A model generated the notes under the pieces. That model ran no database searches and had not been told where the DNA came from. It was given only the letters and a program-made list of their open reading frames with translations. 23,437 nucleotides of DNA from CAYRVX01 sp964642165. GTDB lineage: Bacteria; Planctomycetota; Phycisphaerae; SM23-33. Position numbers and translations under genes: made by a program. This document shows, piece by piece, positions 1 to 7,704 of the stretch (position 1 is the first letter of the stretch; the number at the start of each line of letters is the position of its first letter). The stretch is taken from positions 1-23,437 of the forward strand of contig CAZXOC010000093.1 of assembly GCA_964642165.1 (NCBI GenBank), written 5' to 3'.

Positions 1-1
1 G

Positions 2-142
2 CGCTCGAACCAACATGGCGTACCTCGCGGCTGCGAGAACAGGGGCATTGTACCTGCGCCCGGGTTCGGCAACAACGCGGCCGCTTCGGGGCCGCCCGGC
101 GAGCGCCCGGTCATCCTGTGCTGCAAGCTCGACGGCCGGTGA
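2..142 (+). CDS. Possible C-terminal end of a truncated gene
   Basis: An open frame enters from the left edge and stops at TGA 140-142, giving 46 residues that end in ILCCKLDGR. I do not recognise the family. Codon third positions are GC-rich but less uniformly so than in the confident genes of this window, and another frame is also open over part of the stretch, so coding is uncertain. The two adjacent cysteines near the end are the only notable residues. The upstream part lies outside the window. Confidence 0.25.
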   Translation, partial: RSNQHGVPRGCENRGIVPAPGFGNNAAASGPPGERPVILCCKLDGR

Positions 143-265
143 CTGACCGCCAAGGCCGGCAAGCCGCGGCCCTGGCCGCTGCACAACCCACCGGGGAGGC
201 CGGACACCTCCAGCTCGCTGCGGCCGGGCAGGGGTCCTCCGGCAGGGCCCCGAGCGTGAAAGCCG

Positions 266-294
266 TTGTCCCTCACCGCGGCGGGCAGTAGGAT
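266..294 (+). promoter_or_regulatory. Possible sigma-70-type promoter for the zinc-ribbon gene
   Basis: TTGTCC (266-271) and TAGGAT (289-294) are separated by 17 bp; each matches the consensus at 4 of 6 positions. The predicted start of transcription lies about 50 nt before the ATG at 350. The match is modest and the background is GC-rich, so this is a candidate only. Confidence 0.3.
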
Positions 295-349
295 ACGCGC
301 GGCAGGCAGTCTGGCCCGCCGCCGGTCGGCATCGCGAAAGGAGTGCGGC

Positions 350-724
350 ATGAACTGCCCCAAGTGCGATCAGAATATGGAGACGGCCGAATACCAGGGC
401 ATCCGGGTCGATCGCTGCGTGCACTGCAAGGGCATCTGGTTCGACATGCTCGAGGCCGAGCACCTCAAGCAGATCGAGGGTTCCGAGAGCATCGACATCG
501 GGGATCCAGCCGTCGGCGAGCAGTTCGACCAGATCGACCGCATCGAGTGCCCCAAGTGCCACGAGCCCATGCTGCGGATGGTGGACCGCCGACAGCCGCA
601 CATCTGGTACGAAAGCTGCCCGGTCTGCTACGGGCTGTTCTTCGACGCGGGGGAGTTCGCGGACTTCAAGGAGGAGACCGTCCTGGACTTCTTCCGCGAC
701 CTCTGGGCCGGGGAGCGGACGTAG
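350..724 (+). CDS. Small double zinc-ribbon protein (zf-TFIIB family)
   Basis: A 124-residue cytoplasmic protein made of two zinc ribbons of the TFIIB-type (zf-TFIIB) family. The first begins MNCPKC at the N-terminus and closes with CVHCKGIWFD near residue 24. The second begins CPKCHEPM and closes with CPVCYGLFFDAGEF. The CxxC...CxxCxGxWFD pattern is typical of this family, which is thought to bind one zinc per ribbon; no enzymatic role is established. The ATG at 350 was chosen over an upstream in-frame codon because GAAAGGAG (335-342) lies 7 nt before it and the zinc ribbon starts immediately. It converges with the peroxiredoxin gene, leaving only 26 nt between the stops. Family assignment is firm; the cellular role is unknown. 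Confidence 0.88.
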   Translation: MNCPKCDQNMETAEYQGIRVDRCVHCKGIWFDMLEAEHLKQIEGSESIDIGDPAVGEQFDQIDRIECPKCHEPMLRMVDRRQPHIWYESCPVCYGLFFDAGEFADFKEETVLDFFRDLWAGERT

Positions 725-750
725 CCTCGCCCGCCGTCGGCCCGGGCCGT

Positions 751-1353
751 TCAGGGCGCGGCGGCCTGGAGCTCCCTGAGCTTGTCGCGCACGCGCCCGG
801 CGTGTCCCGTGGGGATGACCTCCGGCCAGTGGTGTCGGATCACGCCGTCCGGGCCGATGAGGAAGGTCGACCGGAGGACGTGGCCGTACTCCCGGTTCCC
901 CAGGTAGGTCTTCACCCACGCGCCGTACTGCTGCATGACGCGGTGCCGGGGGTCGCTCAGGAGCGTCAGGTCCAGGTGGTACTTCTCCCGGAAGGCCCGG
1001 TGACTGTCGGGGGAGTCCATGCTGACGCCGAAGACGACCGCGCCGGTGTCGCGGAAGTCCCGCAGGAGCTGGGTGAATTCGGTCGCCTGGCACGAGCAGC
1101 CGGGGGTGTCGTCCTTCGGGTAGAAGTACAGGACGACCCACTTCGGTCGCTGGCTGCGCAGGTTGACGGGGCGGTCGGCGTGATCGGGCAGCGTGAAGTC
1201 AGGGGCAAGCTGCCCGATGAAGGCCGAGCGTTGGGCGGCGGCCTCTTCCATCTCGTGGGTCGTGGGGCCGGCCGGGGCGCCGCCCTGGTCGCATCCGGCC
1301 AGGAGCCCGGCCACGACAACCAGGAAGGCGATGCGTCTGCACGTGGCGTTCAT
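751..1353 (-). CDS. Peroxiredoxin (AhpC/TSA, Bcp-like) lipoprotein
   Basis: A 200-residue thioredoxin-fold peroxidase expected to reduce hydrogen peroxide or organic peroxides. The N-terminus is a lipoprotein signal ending in LLAGC (Cys21), so it should be membrane-anchored outside the cytoplasm. The catalytic region is YPKDDTPGCSCQATEF: Thr83 and Cys86 fit the Px3TxxC peroxidatic motif. Bcp-type enzymes often have the resolving cysteine five residues later; here that position is Thr and a cysteine lies at +2 (Cys88), giving an unusual CxC. The remaining fold elements (VVFGVSMDSPDSHRAF, the STFLIGPDGVIRH strand) are normal. The ATG at 1353 begins a good signal peptide. It is separated from the upstream DUF11 gene by a strong hairpin terminator, so it is probably transcribed on its own. 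Confidence 0.88.
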   Translation of the reverse strand: MNATCRRIAFLVVVAGLLAGCDQGGAPAGPTTHEMEEAAAQRSAFIGQLAPDFTLPDHADRPVNLRSQRPKWVVLYFYPKDDTPGCSCQATEFTQLLRDFRDTGAVVFGVSMDSPDSHRAFREKYHLDLTLLSDPRHRVMQQYGAWVKTYLGNREYGHVLRSTFLIGPDGVIRHHWPEVIPTGHAGRVRDKLRELQAAAP

Positions 1354-1411
1354 GGAATCCGTCTCCGTCGTCTGCGTGTCGTCCTGGGGCTCGACCGTGG
1401 CGCGAGGGGGA

Positions 1412-1456
1412 CCGAAAGCGGCCGGGAACGCATCCGAAGCGGACGCGTTCCCGGCC
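1412..1456 (-). terminator. Strong hairpin terminator after the DUF11 gene
   Basis: A perfect 12-bp stem pairs 1420-1431 with 1445-1456; inside it three more pairs (1433-1435/1441-1443) close a 5-nt loop after a single mismatch. Read on the - strand, the stem is followed by GCTTTCGGT, a short T-rich tail. It lies 32 nt beyond the tandem stop codons of the DUF11 gene at 1488 and before the peroxiredoxin start, so it should end the upstream message. Confidence 0.65.
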
Positions 1457-1487
1457 TTCTCCTCGGTCCACGCCTGACGGCGTGCTA

Positions 1488-3092
1488 CTACTCGTCGGAA
1501 TAGATGTGGGTGCTTTCGGTCTCGCCGGCGGGGGTCTCCATCTGGTCGCTCTTCAGCGAGACCCGGAACCGCACGTCGCCGGCCTTGGTGCCCTTGACGA
1601 CCACGCGGTAGGCGACCTTGGCCTTCGGCGCGAGGGACGCCAGCGGGGCGAACGTGACGGCCTGGCCCTTGGCGGTGTGCTTCGCGGGGCCGTCGGCGGA
1701 CACGAAGGTCTGTTCCGCCGGCAGCGTGCACTCGATCACGATGTTCGTCCCGACGGCCGAGCCCTGGTTCGTCACCGTGATCACGTACGTCTCGTTGCTG
1801 CCGACCTCGATCGGGTCCTCGATGTCGATGCACTCCAGCAGGATCGCCGAGATGCCCCTGACGGTGGTGACCGCCTCGGTGGCGCCCTTCGCGCAGTACG
1901 CCGTCGCGGCGGCGGTGTTCCGCAGGACGCCCTGCCGGGTCAGCTTCACCGTCACCGTGACCTTCGCGGAGTCGCCGGGCTTGATCGTGCCGAGCCGCCA
2001 GGTGACCCGCCCCGCGGAGGCCGCGCCGTTGTGGCTGGCCTTGACCAGCGCCGCGCCGACCGGGATCGTGTCCACCAGGACGGTGTCCTTGGCGGGGGCG
2101 TCGCCGTTGTTGGCGACGGTGATGGTGTAGGTAGCGGTGCGGCCGACGTAGCGCAGCTTCGGCCCGGTCTTGGTCACGGCGAGCTTGGGAATGGTCACCT
2201 TGGTGGCGACGGCGTTGGACGTGGCGGACAGGCCGCCGTCGGCGGTGGCCGTGGCGCTGTTGGTGAACGTGCCCGTCCGGGAGGCCTTGGCCTGGAACGT
2301 GAACTCCTTGGACTCGCCGGGCTGGATCATCGGCACCTGGAAGGCGACGGTCTGCTTGCCGGCCAGCGTGGCGATGCCCTCGGGCAGGGCGTCGGTGACC
2401 TGCACGTTGCAGGCCGGGCCCGTCCCCGTGTTGCTGACGACGATCTTGTAGGTGATCGTGTCGCACTGGATGACGGTGGACGGCCCCATCTTGGCGATCC
2501 GGAGCTGCGGGAGGACGGCGCGGGTGGCGACGCAGACCTCGGGATTCTCCCAGGTCACGTCGACGCACTGGATGACGGCCCCGGAGTCCTTCGCGGAGCC
2601 CCGGATGGTGAGCGTCTTGGCCTCGCCGGGCTTCATCTTGCCGACGGCCCACTGGAGGGTCTGGCCGTCGAGGGTCGCCTTGGGACTGGTGCCGGTAAGC
2701 TTGAAGTTCTTGTCCGGCTTGGCCGAGACGGCGACGCCGGCCAGCGTGGCCTTGGAGATATTCGTGATCCGCGCGGTGAAGTCGAAATCCTGGCCGACGC
2801 GGACGGTCCGGGGGGACATCATCTCTACCTTGACAGCGCCGCAGTCGGGGGTGCCGGGAGGCAGGATCTTGGTGACGGCAACCTGCCCGGCCGGCGGACA
2901 GGGCGCGGGCTTGGGCGCGGGCCTGGGCACCGGCTTGGGCACGGGCTTGGGCGCCGGCTTGGGCGCCGGCTTGGGCGCCGGCCTGGGCGGCGCGATCGTC
3001 ATCGTCGGCTCTTCCTCCGCACAGCAGCCGGTCAGCGCCAGGACCGCCCCGGCGGACAGAATCAACAGGATTGGTAGTACGAGGTTCTTCAT
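1488..3092 (-). CDS. DUF11-repeat lipoprotein, OmcB-like envelope protein (534 aa)
   Basis: The signal MKNLVL...ALTGC has its lipid-attachment cysteine at residue 23. Next come an acidic patch, a Pro-Ala-Lys linker of tandem PAPK/PVPK units (about residues 34-62), and four consecutive DUF11-type beta domains of about 110 residues, each with the Y.I.V.N.G...A..V.V.D.LP.G pattern. Scattered cysteines (CVDVTW, CNVQVTD, AYCAK, LLECIDI) recall chlamydial OmcB-type cysteine-rich envelope proteins. The likely role is structural, in the envelope, with the Pro-rich linker spanning the wall or periplasm; this is inference. The ATG at 3092 has AAAGGA 8 nt upstream; another in-frame ATG at 3101 overlaps that ribosome site and is less likely. 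The gene ends with two adjacent TAG codons. It is a tandem paralogue of the gene upstream at 3237-5513. Confidence 0.88.
   Translation of the reverse strand: MKNLVLPILLILSAGAVLALTGCCAEEEPTMTIAPPRPAPKPAPKPAPKPVPKPVPRPAPKPAPCPPAGQVAVTKILPPGTPDCGAVKVEMMSPRTVRVGQDFDFTARITNISKATLAGVAVSAKPDKNFKLTGTSPKATLDGQTLQWAVGKMKPGEAKTLTIRGSAKDSGAVIQCVDVTWENPEVCVATRAVLPQLRIAKMGPSTVIQCDTITYKIVVSNTGTGPACNVQVTDALPEGIATLAGKQTVAFQVPMIQPGESKEFTFQAKASRTGTFTNSATATADGGLSATSNAVATKVTIPKLAVTKTGPKLRYVGRTATYTITVANNGDAPAKDTVLVDTIPVGAALVKASHNGAASAGRVTWRLGTIKPGDSAKVTVTVKLTRQGVLRNTAAATAYCAKGATEAVTTVRGISAILLECIDIEDPIEVGSNETYVITVTNQGSAVGTNIVIECTLPAEQTFVSADGPAKHTAKGQAVTFAPLASLAPKAKVAYRVVVKGTKAGDVRFRVSLKSDQMETPAGETESTHIYSDE
2908..2991 (-). 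repeat. 12-bp tandem repeat (7 units) encoding the PAPK linker
   Basis: Seven in-frame 12-bp units occur on the + strand, most reading GGCTTGGGCGCC with single-base variants. They encode repeated Pro-Ala/Val-Pro-Lys units just after the lipobox of the DUF11 protein. Three central units (2944-2979) are identical. Such an array can change length by slippage in steps of four residues without breaking the frame. Confidence 0.85.
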
Positions 3093-3180
3093 CTGCTCCA
3101 TCCTTTCTTGCTTCGCGCTATCCCACACGAGTTCCACCTGCCACGAGTGCAGCCGATCCGCGACCAGCGGTTGATCCGCG

Positions 3181-3222
3181 GGGCGCGGGGCGCCACCTTG
3201 CCGATGCGGCGCCCCGAGCGCC
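3181..3222 (-). terminator. Possible hairpin terminator between the two DUF11 genes
   Basis: GGGGCGCC (3187-3194) pairs perfectly with GGCGCCCC (3208-3215), and the flanks GGGCGC (3181-3186) and GAGCGCC (3216-3222) extend the stem with a bulge. The hairpin lies 14 nt past the stop of the 758-residue DUF11 gene. No T-rich tail follows on the - strand, so it may act as an RNA-stabilising stem instead of a complete terminator. Confidence 0.4.
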
Positions 3223-3236
3223 TCCGGGACTTGCCT

Positions 3237-5513
3237 CTAGTCGGAGTAAATGTGCGTGCTTTCGGTCTCTTCGGCCGGGGTGGCCATCTGGTCGCTGGTG
3301 AGGCTGACCTTGAAGCGGCTGTCGCCCGCCTTGATGCCCTTCGTGACCACGCGGTAGACCGCCTTGGCCTTCGGCGCCAGCGTGCCCAGCGGCGCGAACT
3401 TCACCACCTTGCCCCGGGCCGCCGCCCGCGTCGGCGCGGTCGCCGAGACGTACTGCTGCTCCGCCGGCAGCGTGCACTCGACCACGATGTTCGTCCCCAC
3501 GGCCGAGCCCTGGTTCGTCACCGTGATCACGTACGTCTCCTGCGCGCCGACCTCGATCGGGTCGGCCACGTCGACGCACTCCAGCAGGATCGCCGGGATG
3601 CCCCGCACGGCGGTGACCGCCTCGTCGGACGCCTTCGCGCAGTAGGCCGTCACCGACGCGACGTTGCGGAGCTGCCCCTGCCGGGTCGGCCGCAACCGCA
3701 GCGTCACGGTGGCCTTGGCGTTGGGCTGGAGCGTGCCGAGCTGCCACGTGACCTTGCCGCCGGCGACCTTCCCGCCGCTGCTGACGCCGAGCACCTCGGC
3801 GCCCGCGGGGATCGTGTCGGTCACGACGGTGTTCTTCGCCGGCGCGTCGCCGGTGTTCTGGACGGTGATCGTGTAGAGGGCCGACCGGCCGACGAACCGC
3901 TTCTTCGGGCCCGTCTTCGTCAGCACGAGCACCGGCAGGCGGACGATGGTCTTGGCCGAGGCCCTCGCCGTCAGCCCGCCGTCGGCGCTCGCCGTCGCGG
4001 TGTTCGTGTACGTGCCGACCTTCGAGGCCTTCACCTGGACCTTGCCGACCTTCGCCTCGCCCGGTCCGAGCGTGCCGATGTCGAAGACGACCTTCTTGCG
4101 CCCGTCGAGCATCGCCATGCCGGCCGGCAGCTCGTCCATGATGCGGACGTTGGTGGCCGGGGCGTCGCCCGTGTTGCGGACGGTGATGGCGTAGGGGATC
4201 GTGTCGCAGACGATCGCCTCCGCCGGGGCGGACTTGCTCAGCCTCAGGTTCGCCCGCGTGATGACCGTCGTTGCGCAGGAGCGGTCCTTGAGCCCGTCGT
4301 CGGCGGTCACGTCGGCGCAGTTCTCGAACGAGCCGGTCTTCGTGCCCTTGACGTTGACGGTCAGGACGCGCTGGCCGCCCGGCGCGAGCGTGCCGAGCGC
4401 CCAGGAGAGCTTCTGGCCGTTGACCGTGGCCTTGGGGGCGCTGTCGACGTACGCGATGCCGGCCGGCAGGACGTCGGTCACGACGACCTTGTGGGCCTCC
4501 ACCTTGGCCGGATTGGTCACGGCGATGGCGTACTGGAACGTCTGGCCGACGATGGCCCGCGGCGGGGCGGACTTCTTGATGGCGATCGCCGGCGCGAGCC
4601 AGGTCTTGCTGGTCTGCCCGACGTGGATCAGCGCCGCCGGCTTGCAGCACTGCTTGTTCTCCGGGCGCGTGATCTGGACGCCGATCTGGTTGACGCCCGG
4701 CGTGGGGCTCGCCTGTTTCAGGGTCGCCGTGGCGATGCCGTCCTTGTCGGTCTTGACCGTCACGATGGCCTTGCCGCCGGGGTCGAAGACCGCCGCCGGG
4801 CCGCTGAGGACCTTGTACTGCACCTCGTAGCCTTCCAGCGGGGTCTTGTCGGAGTGCTTCATCACCTTCGTCCGCAGCACGTGGGGCGTGCCGATGCGGT
4901 TGGTCGCCGCCGGGGGCAGCTCCCACGCCACGTCGTACCAGTGCTTCGTGACGAAGACCTTGTGCTTCTGCCAGTTGTAGATGCCCGGGACGTAGGCGAT
5001 GACGTGCGACGTGCCCTCCACGGCGGACGTGATCACGCACCAGGTCTGCCCCCGCTTGAGGTGGACGTCGTCCGACGGGTCGTCGTTGCCCCGCGTCAGG
5101 ACGTGATCGCCGTTGTTCGTGTGGGTCACGGCGTAGTTGTTGGTGAGCTTGTGCCCCCGGCTGGATCGCCAGCCGCTCTCGTCCACCTCGACGATGGACC
5201 CGATGCCGCCCTCGGCGAGGAGCCACTCGACGCGCCGGTTGGGCAGGGGCTTGCCGTCCTTGTCCTTGACGGTCGCCACGAGGACGTGCTGCGTTCGCAC
5301 CGGGTTGACGTCGCGGATGGGCGTCACCTCCAGCGTCGCGGCGTAGGGGTCCCAGTTCGTGTAGTACCCGCCCTCCGCCGGCTTGCCGTGCATCCGCTCA
5401 ATGTCGCCCGGAGCGATCGTGAACGAGTGGGGATAGTGGTCCCGGCAGCCCACGAGCGCCGCCGCCACGGGAAGCGCCAGGACAACCGCCGTTACGCGCC
5501 AGATCGTCTTCAT
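3237..5513 (-). CDS. DUF11-repeat lipoprotein with N-terminal Ig-like domains (758 aa)
   Basis: The signal MKTIWRV...ALVGC has its lipidation cysteine at residue 23. Residues of about 50-330 contain segments resembling invasin-type Ig-like (Big_1) domains: VATVKDKDGKPLPNRRVEW near residue 65 and AIVTVKTDKDGIATATLKQ further on. Four DUF11 domains follow, from about residue 345 to the end, matching the four in the neighbour at 1488-3092 domain for domain. The last domain is nearly identical between the two. The expected role is an outer-envelope structural or surface protein; no enzymatic motif is seen. The ATG at 5513 was chosen because GAAGGAGA lies 5 nt upstream of it; an in-frame ATG at 5528 also has a purine-rich site and would add five residues. 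A 144-nt spacer with a hairpin separates it from the downstream paralogue. Confidence 0.88.
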   Translation of the reverse strand: MKTIWRVTAVVLALPVAAALVGCRDHYPHSFTIAPGDIERMHGKPAEGGYYTNWDPYAATLEVTPIRDVNPVRTQHVLVATVKDKDGKPLPNRRVEWLLAEGGIGSIVEVDESGWRSSRGHKLTNNYAVTHTNNGDHVLTRGNDDPSDDVHLKRGQTWCVITSAVEGTSHVIAYVPGIYNWQKHKVFVTKHWYDVAWELPPAATNRIGTPHVLRTKVMKHSDKTPLEGYEVQYKVLSGPAAVFDPGGKAIVTVKTDKDGIATATLKQASPTPGVNQIGVQITRPENKQCCKPAALIHVGQTSKTWLAPAIAIKKSAPPRAIVGQTFQYAIAVTNPAKVEAHKVVVTDVLPAGIAYVDSAPKATVNGQKLSWALGTLAPGGQRVLTVNVKGTKTGSFENCADVTADDGLKDRSCATTVITRANLRLSKSAPAEAIVCDTIPYAITVRNTGDAPATNVRIMDELPAGMAMLDGRKKVVFDIGTLGPGEAKVGKVQVKASKVGTYTNTATASADGGLTARASAKTIVRLPVLVLTKTGPKKRFVGRSALYTITVQNTGDAPAKNTVVTDTIPAGAEVLGVSSGGKVAGGKVTWQLGTLQPNAKATVTLRLRPTRQGQLRNVASVTAYCAKASDEAVTAVRGIPAILLECVDVADPIEVGAQETYVITVTNQGSAVGTNIVVECTLPAEQQYVSATAPTRAAARGKVVKFAPLGTLAPKAKAVYRVVTKGIKAGDSRFKVSLTSDQMATPAEETESTHIYSD

Positions 5514-5667
5514 AGGTCTCTCCTTCATTCTCTCCGCCGGCGTCGCATGACGTGGTCCGGCTTGGATCCTTGCTCGAAGAGGCACGGCCGCGGGCACGGG
5601 AGCCCGGAGAACAGGTTCGGCCGCATCCGCCCGCGTGTGCGGCACGGGAGCTTCGCGTGGCGGAGTC

Positions 5668-5961
5668 TCACAGCCCCTGCGAGTCCTTGGTGACGACCTT
5701 CTCGTTGGCGAACGTCACCGTGATGACCTTGTCGCCGTCCTTCCAGGTGGCGATCTTCGCCGAGGCGGAGATCCCCGCGATGGATGCCCCGCCTCCGCCC
5801 TCGTCGGTGGGCTTGCCGAGGATGTCCTCCACCTCGGCGCGGGTCATCCCCGTCTTGACCTTGTCGAAGTTGCTCTGGCTGACCTTGCTGCCGCAGCCCG
5901 ACACCATCGACAGCACCAGGCCTGCCAACAGCACCGTTACGAGTGTGCGTTTGACATGCAT
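5668..5961 (-). CDS. Small BamE/SmpA-like lipoprotein (97 aa)
   Basis: The signal MHVKRTL...MVSGC carries its lipidation cysteine at residue 23. The mature part has the SmpA/BamE fold signature: FDKVKTGMTRAEVEDILGKPT, a Gly/Ala-rich loop, then WKDGDKVITVTFANEKVV. In proteobacteria BamE is an accessory lipoprotein of the outer-membrane beta-barrel assembly machine, but this short fold is widespread and used in other envelope proteins, so a Bam role is not implied. The ATG at 5961 has AAGGAAAGGG about 6 nt upstream. It is co-oriented with the DUF11 lipoprotein genes and 154 nt upstream of the nearer one; whether they share a transcript is unclear. Confidence 0.8.
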   Translation of the reverse strand: MHVKRTLVTVLLAGLVLSMVSGCGSKVSQSNFDKVKTGMTRAEVEDILGKPTDEGGGGASIAGISASAKIATWKDGDKVITVTFANEKVVTKDSQGL

Positions 5962-6045
5962 ACGGAACCCTTTCCTTGCGTCGAACCCAACTGGACGGAG
6001 CCAGCAACACTGCACGAAAGTGCACCAGCGAAAGCGGTCTGCCGG

Positions 6046-6067
6046 ACCTGACTTGGGTCACCCAGGT
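6046..6067. repeat. Imperfect palindrome upstream of the BamE-like gene
   Basis: ACCTG (6046-6050) pairs with CAGGT (6063-6067), and inside it TGGGT/ACCCA (6054-6058/6060-6064) is symmetric about position 6059. The element lies about 90 nt upstream of the start at 5961 and could be an operator half-site pair or a chance match. A small GAAA-tetraloop hairpin (TGCAC/GTGCA, 6011-6024) lies between it and the gene. Confidence 0.25.
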
Positions 6068-6161
6068 CTTCAGGGGATTCTAGGCGCGCCGTTTGCAACC
6101 TTGCCACTCGGGCCCCCAGAAAACCCGTAAAAGCGGTGCGCGAGGGGTGGGCTGGACGGGA

Positions 6162-7607
6162 TCAGTCGTGCGCCGGCCGCGTCGCCGGACGCCGCGGGCA
6201 CCCGGCGGCCGCCAGACGCTCCTTGCGCCGGAACGCGAACTTCGGGTCGGTTACCTCGGTATGGCAGCTCGTGCACACCTTGGCCGTGACGCGGGGCGGC
6301 TGGAAGTCCTTGGTTCGGTGCTGGACCATGTCGAACCGGTGGCAGTCCTGGCAGTTGACGTTGGCCAGCCCCGGCGTCTTGTCGAGGGTGTAGAAGCCGG
6401 ACCGCGTGCCGAACCCGCTCGTGTGGCAGACCAGGCAATCCGGGTCGCCGGCCCGCCGGGCGTCCAGGAGCGTCTGGTAGGCGCGGGCGTGCCTGCTCTC
6501 GCGCCAGTGCCGATACGGCTTCTCGTGGCACCGTCCGCACGTGGCCGACGGCACGTAGGCCAGGCCCGACTTCCGCTCGGCGTTCAGTGCGTACCGCATC
6601 GCAACGTGCGTGTAGGCCTTGTAGAGCGCCAGCAGCCGCGCGTCGGCCGGCCAGCGCTTGGTCACCGCCTCCAGGCGGTACTCGATGGCCTCGATCCTCC
6701 CGCCGGAGACCTTCATCGCGATGACGCCGACGTAGCCGCAGCCGCCCACCGTCACGACGGGTTTCCCGGCCACGTGGTTCACGCGGGTGTAGGCGACCTG
6801 TACGTGGCTCGGCAGGAACAGGTCCGCGTCGCAGGCCCGGACGACGGTCTCCGGCCCGCCGGAGTACGCGTAGGGCGAGAGGACCACCACGTAGCCGGAG
6901 CGCTTCAGCTCGTTCACCCGCCGGGCCACGTCGGCCAGCGAGGCGAACTCCAGTGCCCCGCGCCGCTCCGGCGGCAGGGAGGCCAACGCCGCCGGGGGGA
7001 CGTAGGACAGCACCGCCAGCCTGGCGCCGGGCCATTCGCGGCGGACCTCCGTCGCCAGCGGGAGATCCGAGCGCCTCGCCGGCTGGACCGTGCTCGACAG
7101 ACAGGTCGGCCCGGGGGCGAGGATGTCGCGCAGCCGACGGAGAGGCGTGGCCCATTCCTGGGCGCCCAGGATCAGCGCGTCGTAGCCGACCAGCCGGTAC
7201 CCTCGAAGCAGGTACTCGTTCCTGGGGTGGCGGGGGTCCTCGACCCGCAGCGCGTTGCCCGTCCCCAGCAGGAAGGTCCGGGGGAAGGCCTCGCGGTAGC
7301 TGCGCACCAGCCCGCTGCGACGCGTCAGCCCGCCCGGCATGGAGCCCGCGCAGTAGCAGACCTCCAGGACGCCGTTGGTCCCGCCGGTGACGAGCAGCAC
7401 GACGTCCGGCGTCCCCAACCGGAAGGGCTTGACGGGCGAGGCCGGCGGGCGCCGGTGGGGCGCGGCGTTGGCGTCGCGGGCCGGCGGCGTCACGGCCGGC
7501 TCGCAGCCGGCGAGGCCCGCGCCGGCCAGGATCGCAAGCAGGGACCACGACGCCGGCAAGGCGAGACCTCGTGCGCTCCCCCGGCGCTTCCGATCAGGGC
7601 GCTTCAT
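6162..7607 (-). CDS. Tetraheme c-type cytochrome with phosphoesterase-like N-terminus
   Basis: A 481-residue exported protein. A twin-basic signal ends in GLAGC (Cys35), suggesting a lipoprotein. Residues of about 65-330 resemble the 5'-nucleotidase/metallophosphoesterase-like domain often fused to cytochromes in Planctomycetota, including the signature LEVCYCAGSMPGGLTRRSGL (Cys84 and Cys86). The C-terminal part carries four CxxCH heme-binding motifs at residues 357 (CGRCH), 391 (CLVCH), 419 (CQDCH) and 445 (CTSCH), with extra histidines that could be distal ligands, as in cytochrome c554-type modules. It probably transfers electrons in the periplasm; the N-terminal domain lacks an obvious full set of metal ligands and may be inactive. 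The ATG at 7607 has GAGAGG 6 nt upstream. It lies 97 nt downstream of the GH10 gene. Confidence 0.85.
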   Translation of the reverse strand: MKRPDRKRRGSARGLALPASWSLLAILAGAGLAGCEPAVTPPARDANAAPHRRPPASPVKPFRLGTPDVVLLVTGGTNGVLEVCYCAGSMPGGLTRRSGLVRSYREAFPRTFLLGTGNALRVEDPRHPRNEYLLRGYRLVGYDALILGAQEWATPLRRLRDILAPGPTCLSSTVQPARRSDLPLATEVRREWPGARLAVLSYVPPAALASLPPERRGALEFASLADVARRVNELKRSGYVVVLSPYAYSGGPETVVRACDADLFLPSHVQVAYTRVNHVAGKPVVTVGGCGYVGVIAMKVSGGRIEAIEYRLEAVTKRWPADARLLALYKAYTHVAMRYALNAERKSGLAYVPSATCGRCHEKPYRHWRESRHARAYQTLLDARRAGDPDCLVCHTSGFGTRSGFYTLDKTPGLANVNCQDCHRFDMVQHRTKDFQPPRVTAKVCTSCHTEVTDPKFAFRRKERLAAAGCPRRPATRPAHD

Positions 7608-7704
7608 CCACGGCCTCTCATCCGGCTCCCGGCGCTTTCGGTTCGTCCACTGGATTATTCCCGCGCCGGCGGGCCATCACAACCGGAGCCCGTCCAAAGG
7701 CACA

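Noticed and set aside
738..749. 12-bp palindrome CGGCCCGGGCCG between convergent genes
   Set aside because: It has no loop for a hairpin and such GC palindromes are expected by chance in this DNA; the genes are only 26 bp apart.
7660..7673. CCCGC/GCGGG hairpin as terminator of the GH10 gene
   Set aside because: The stem is only 5 bp and the following - strand sequence (AATAATCC) is not a T tract.
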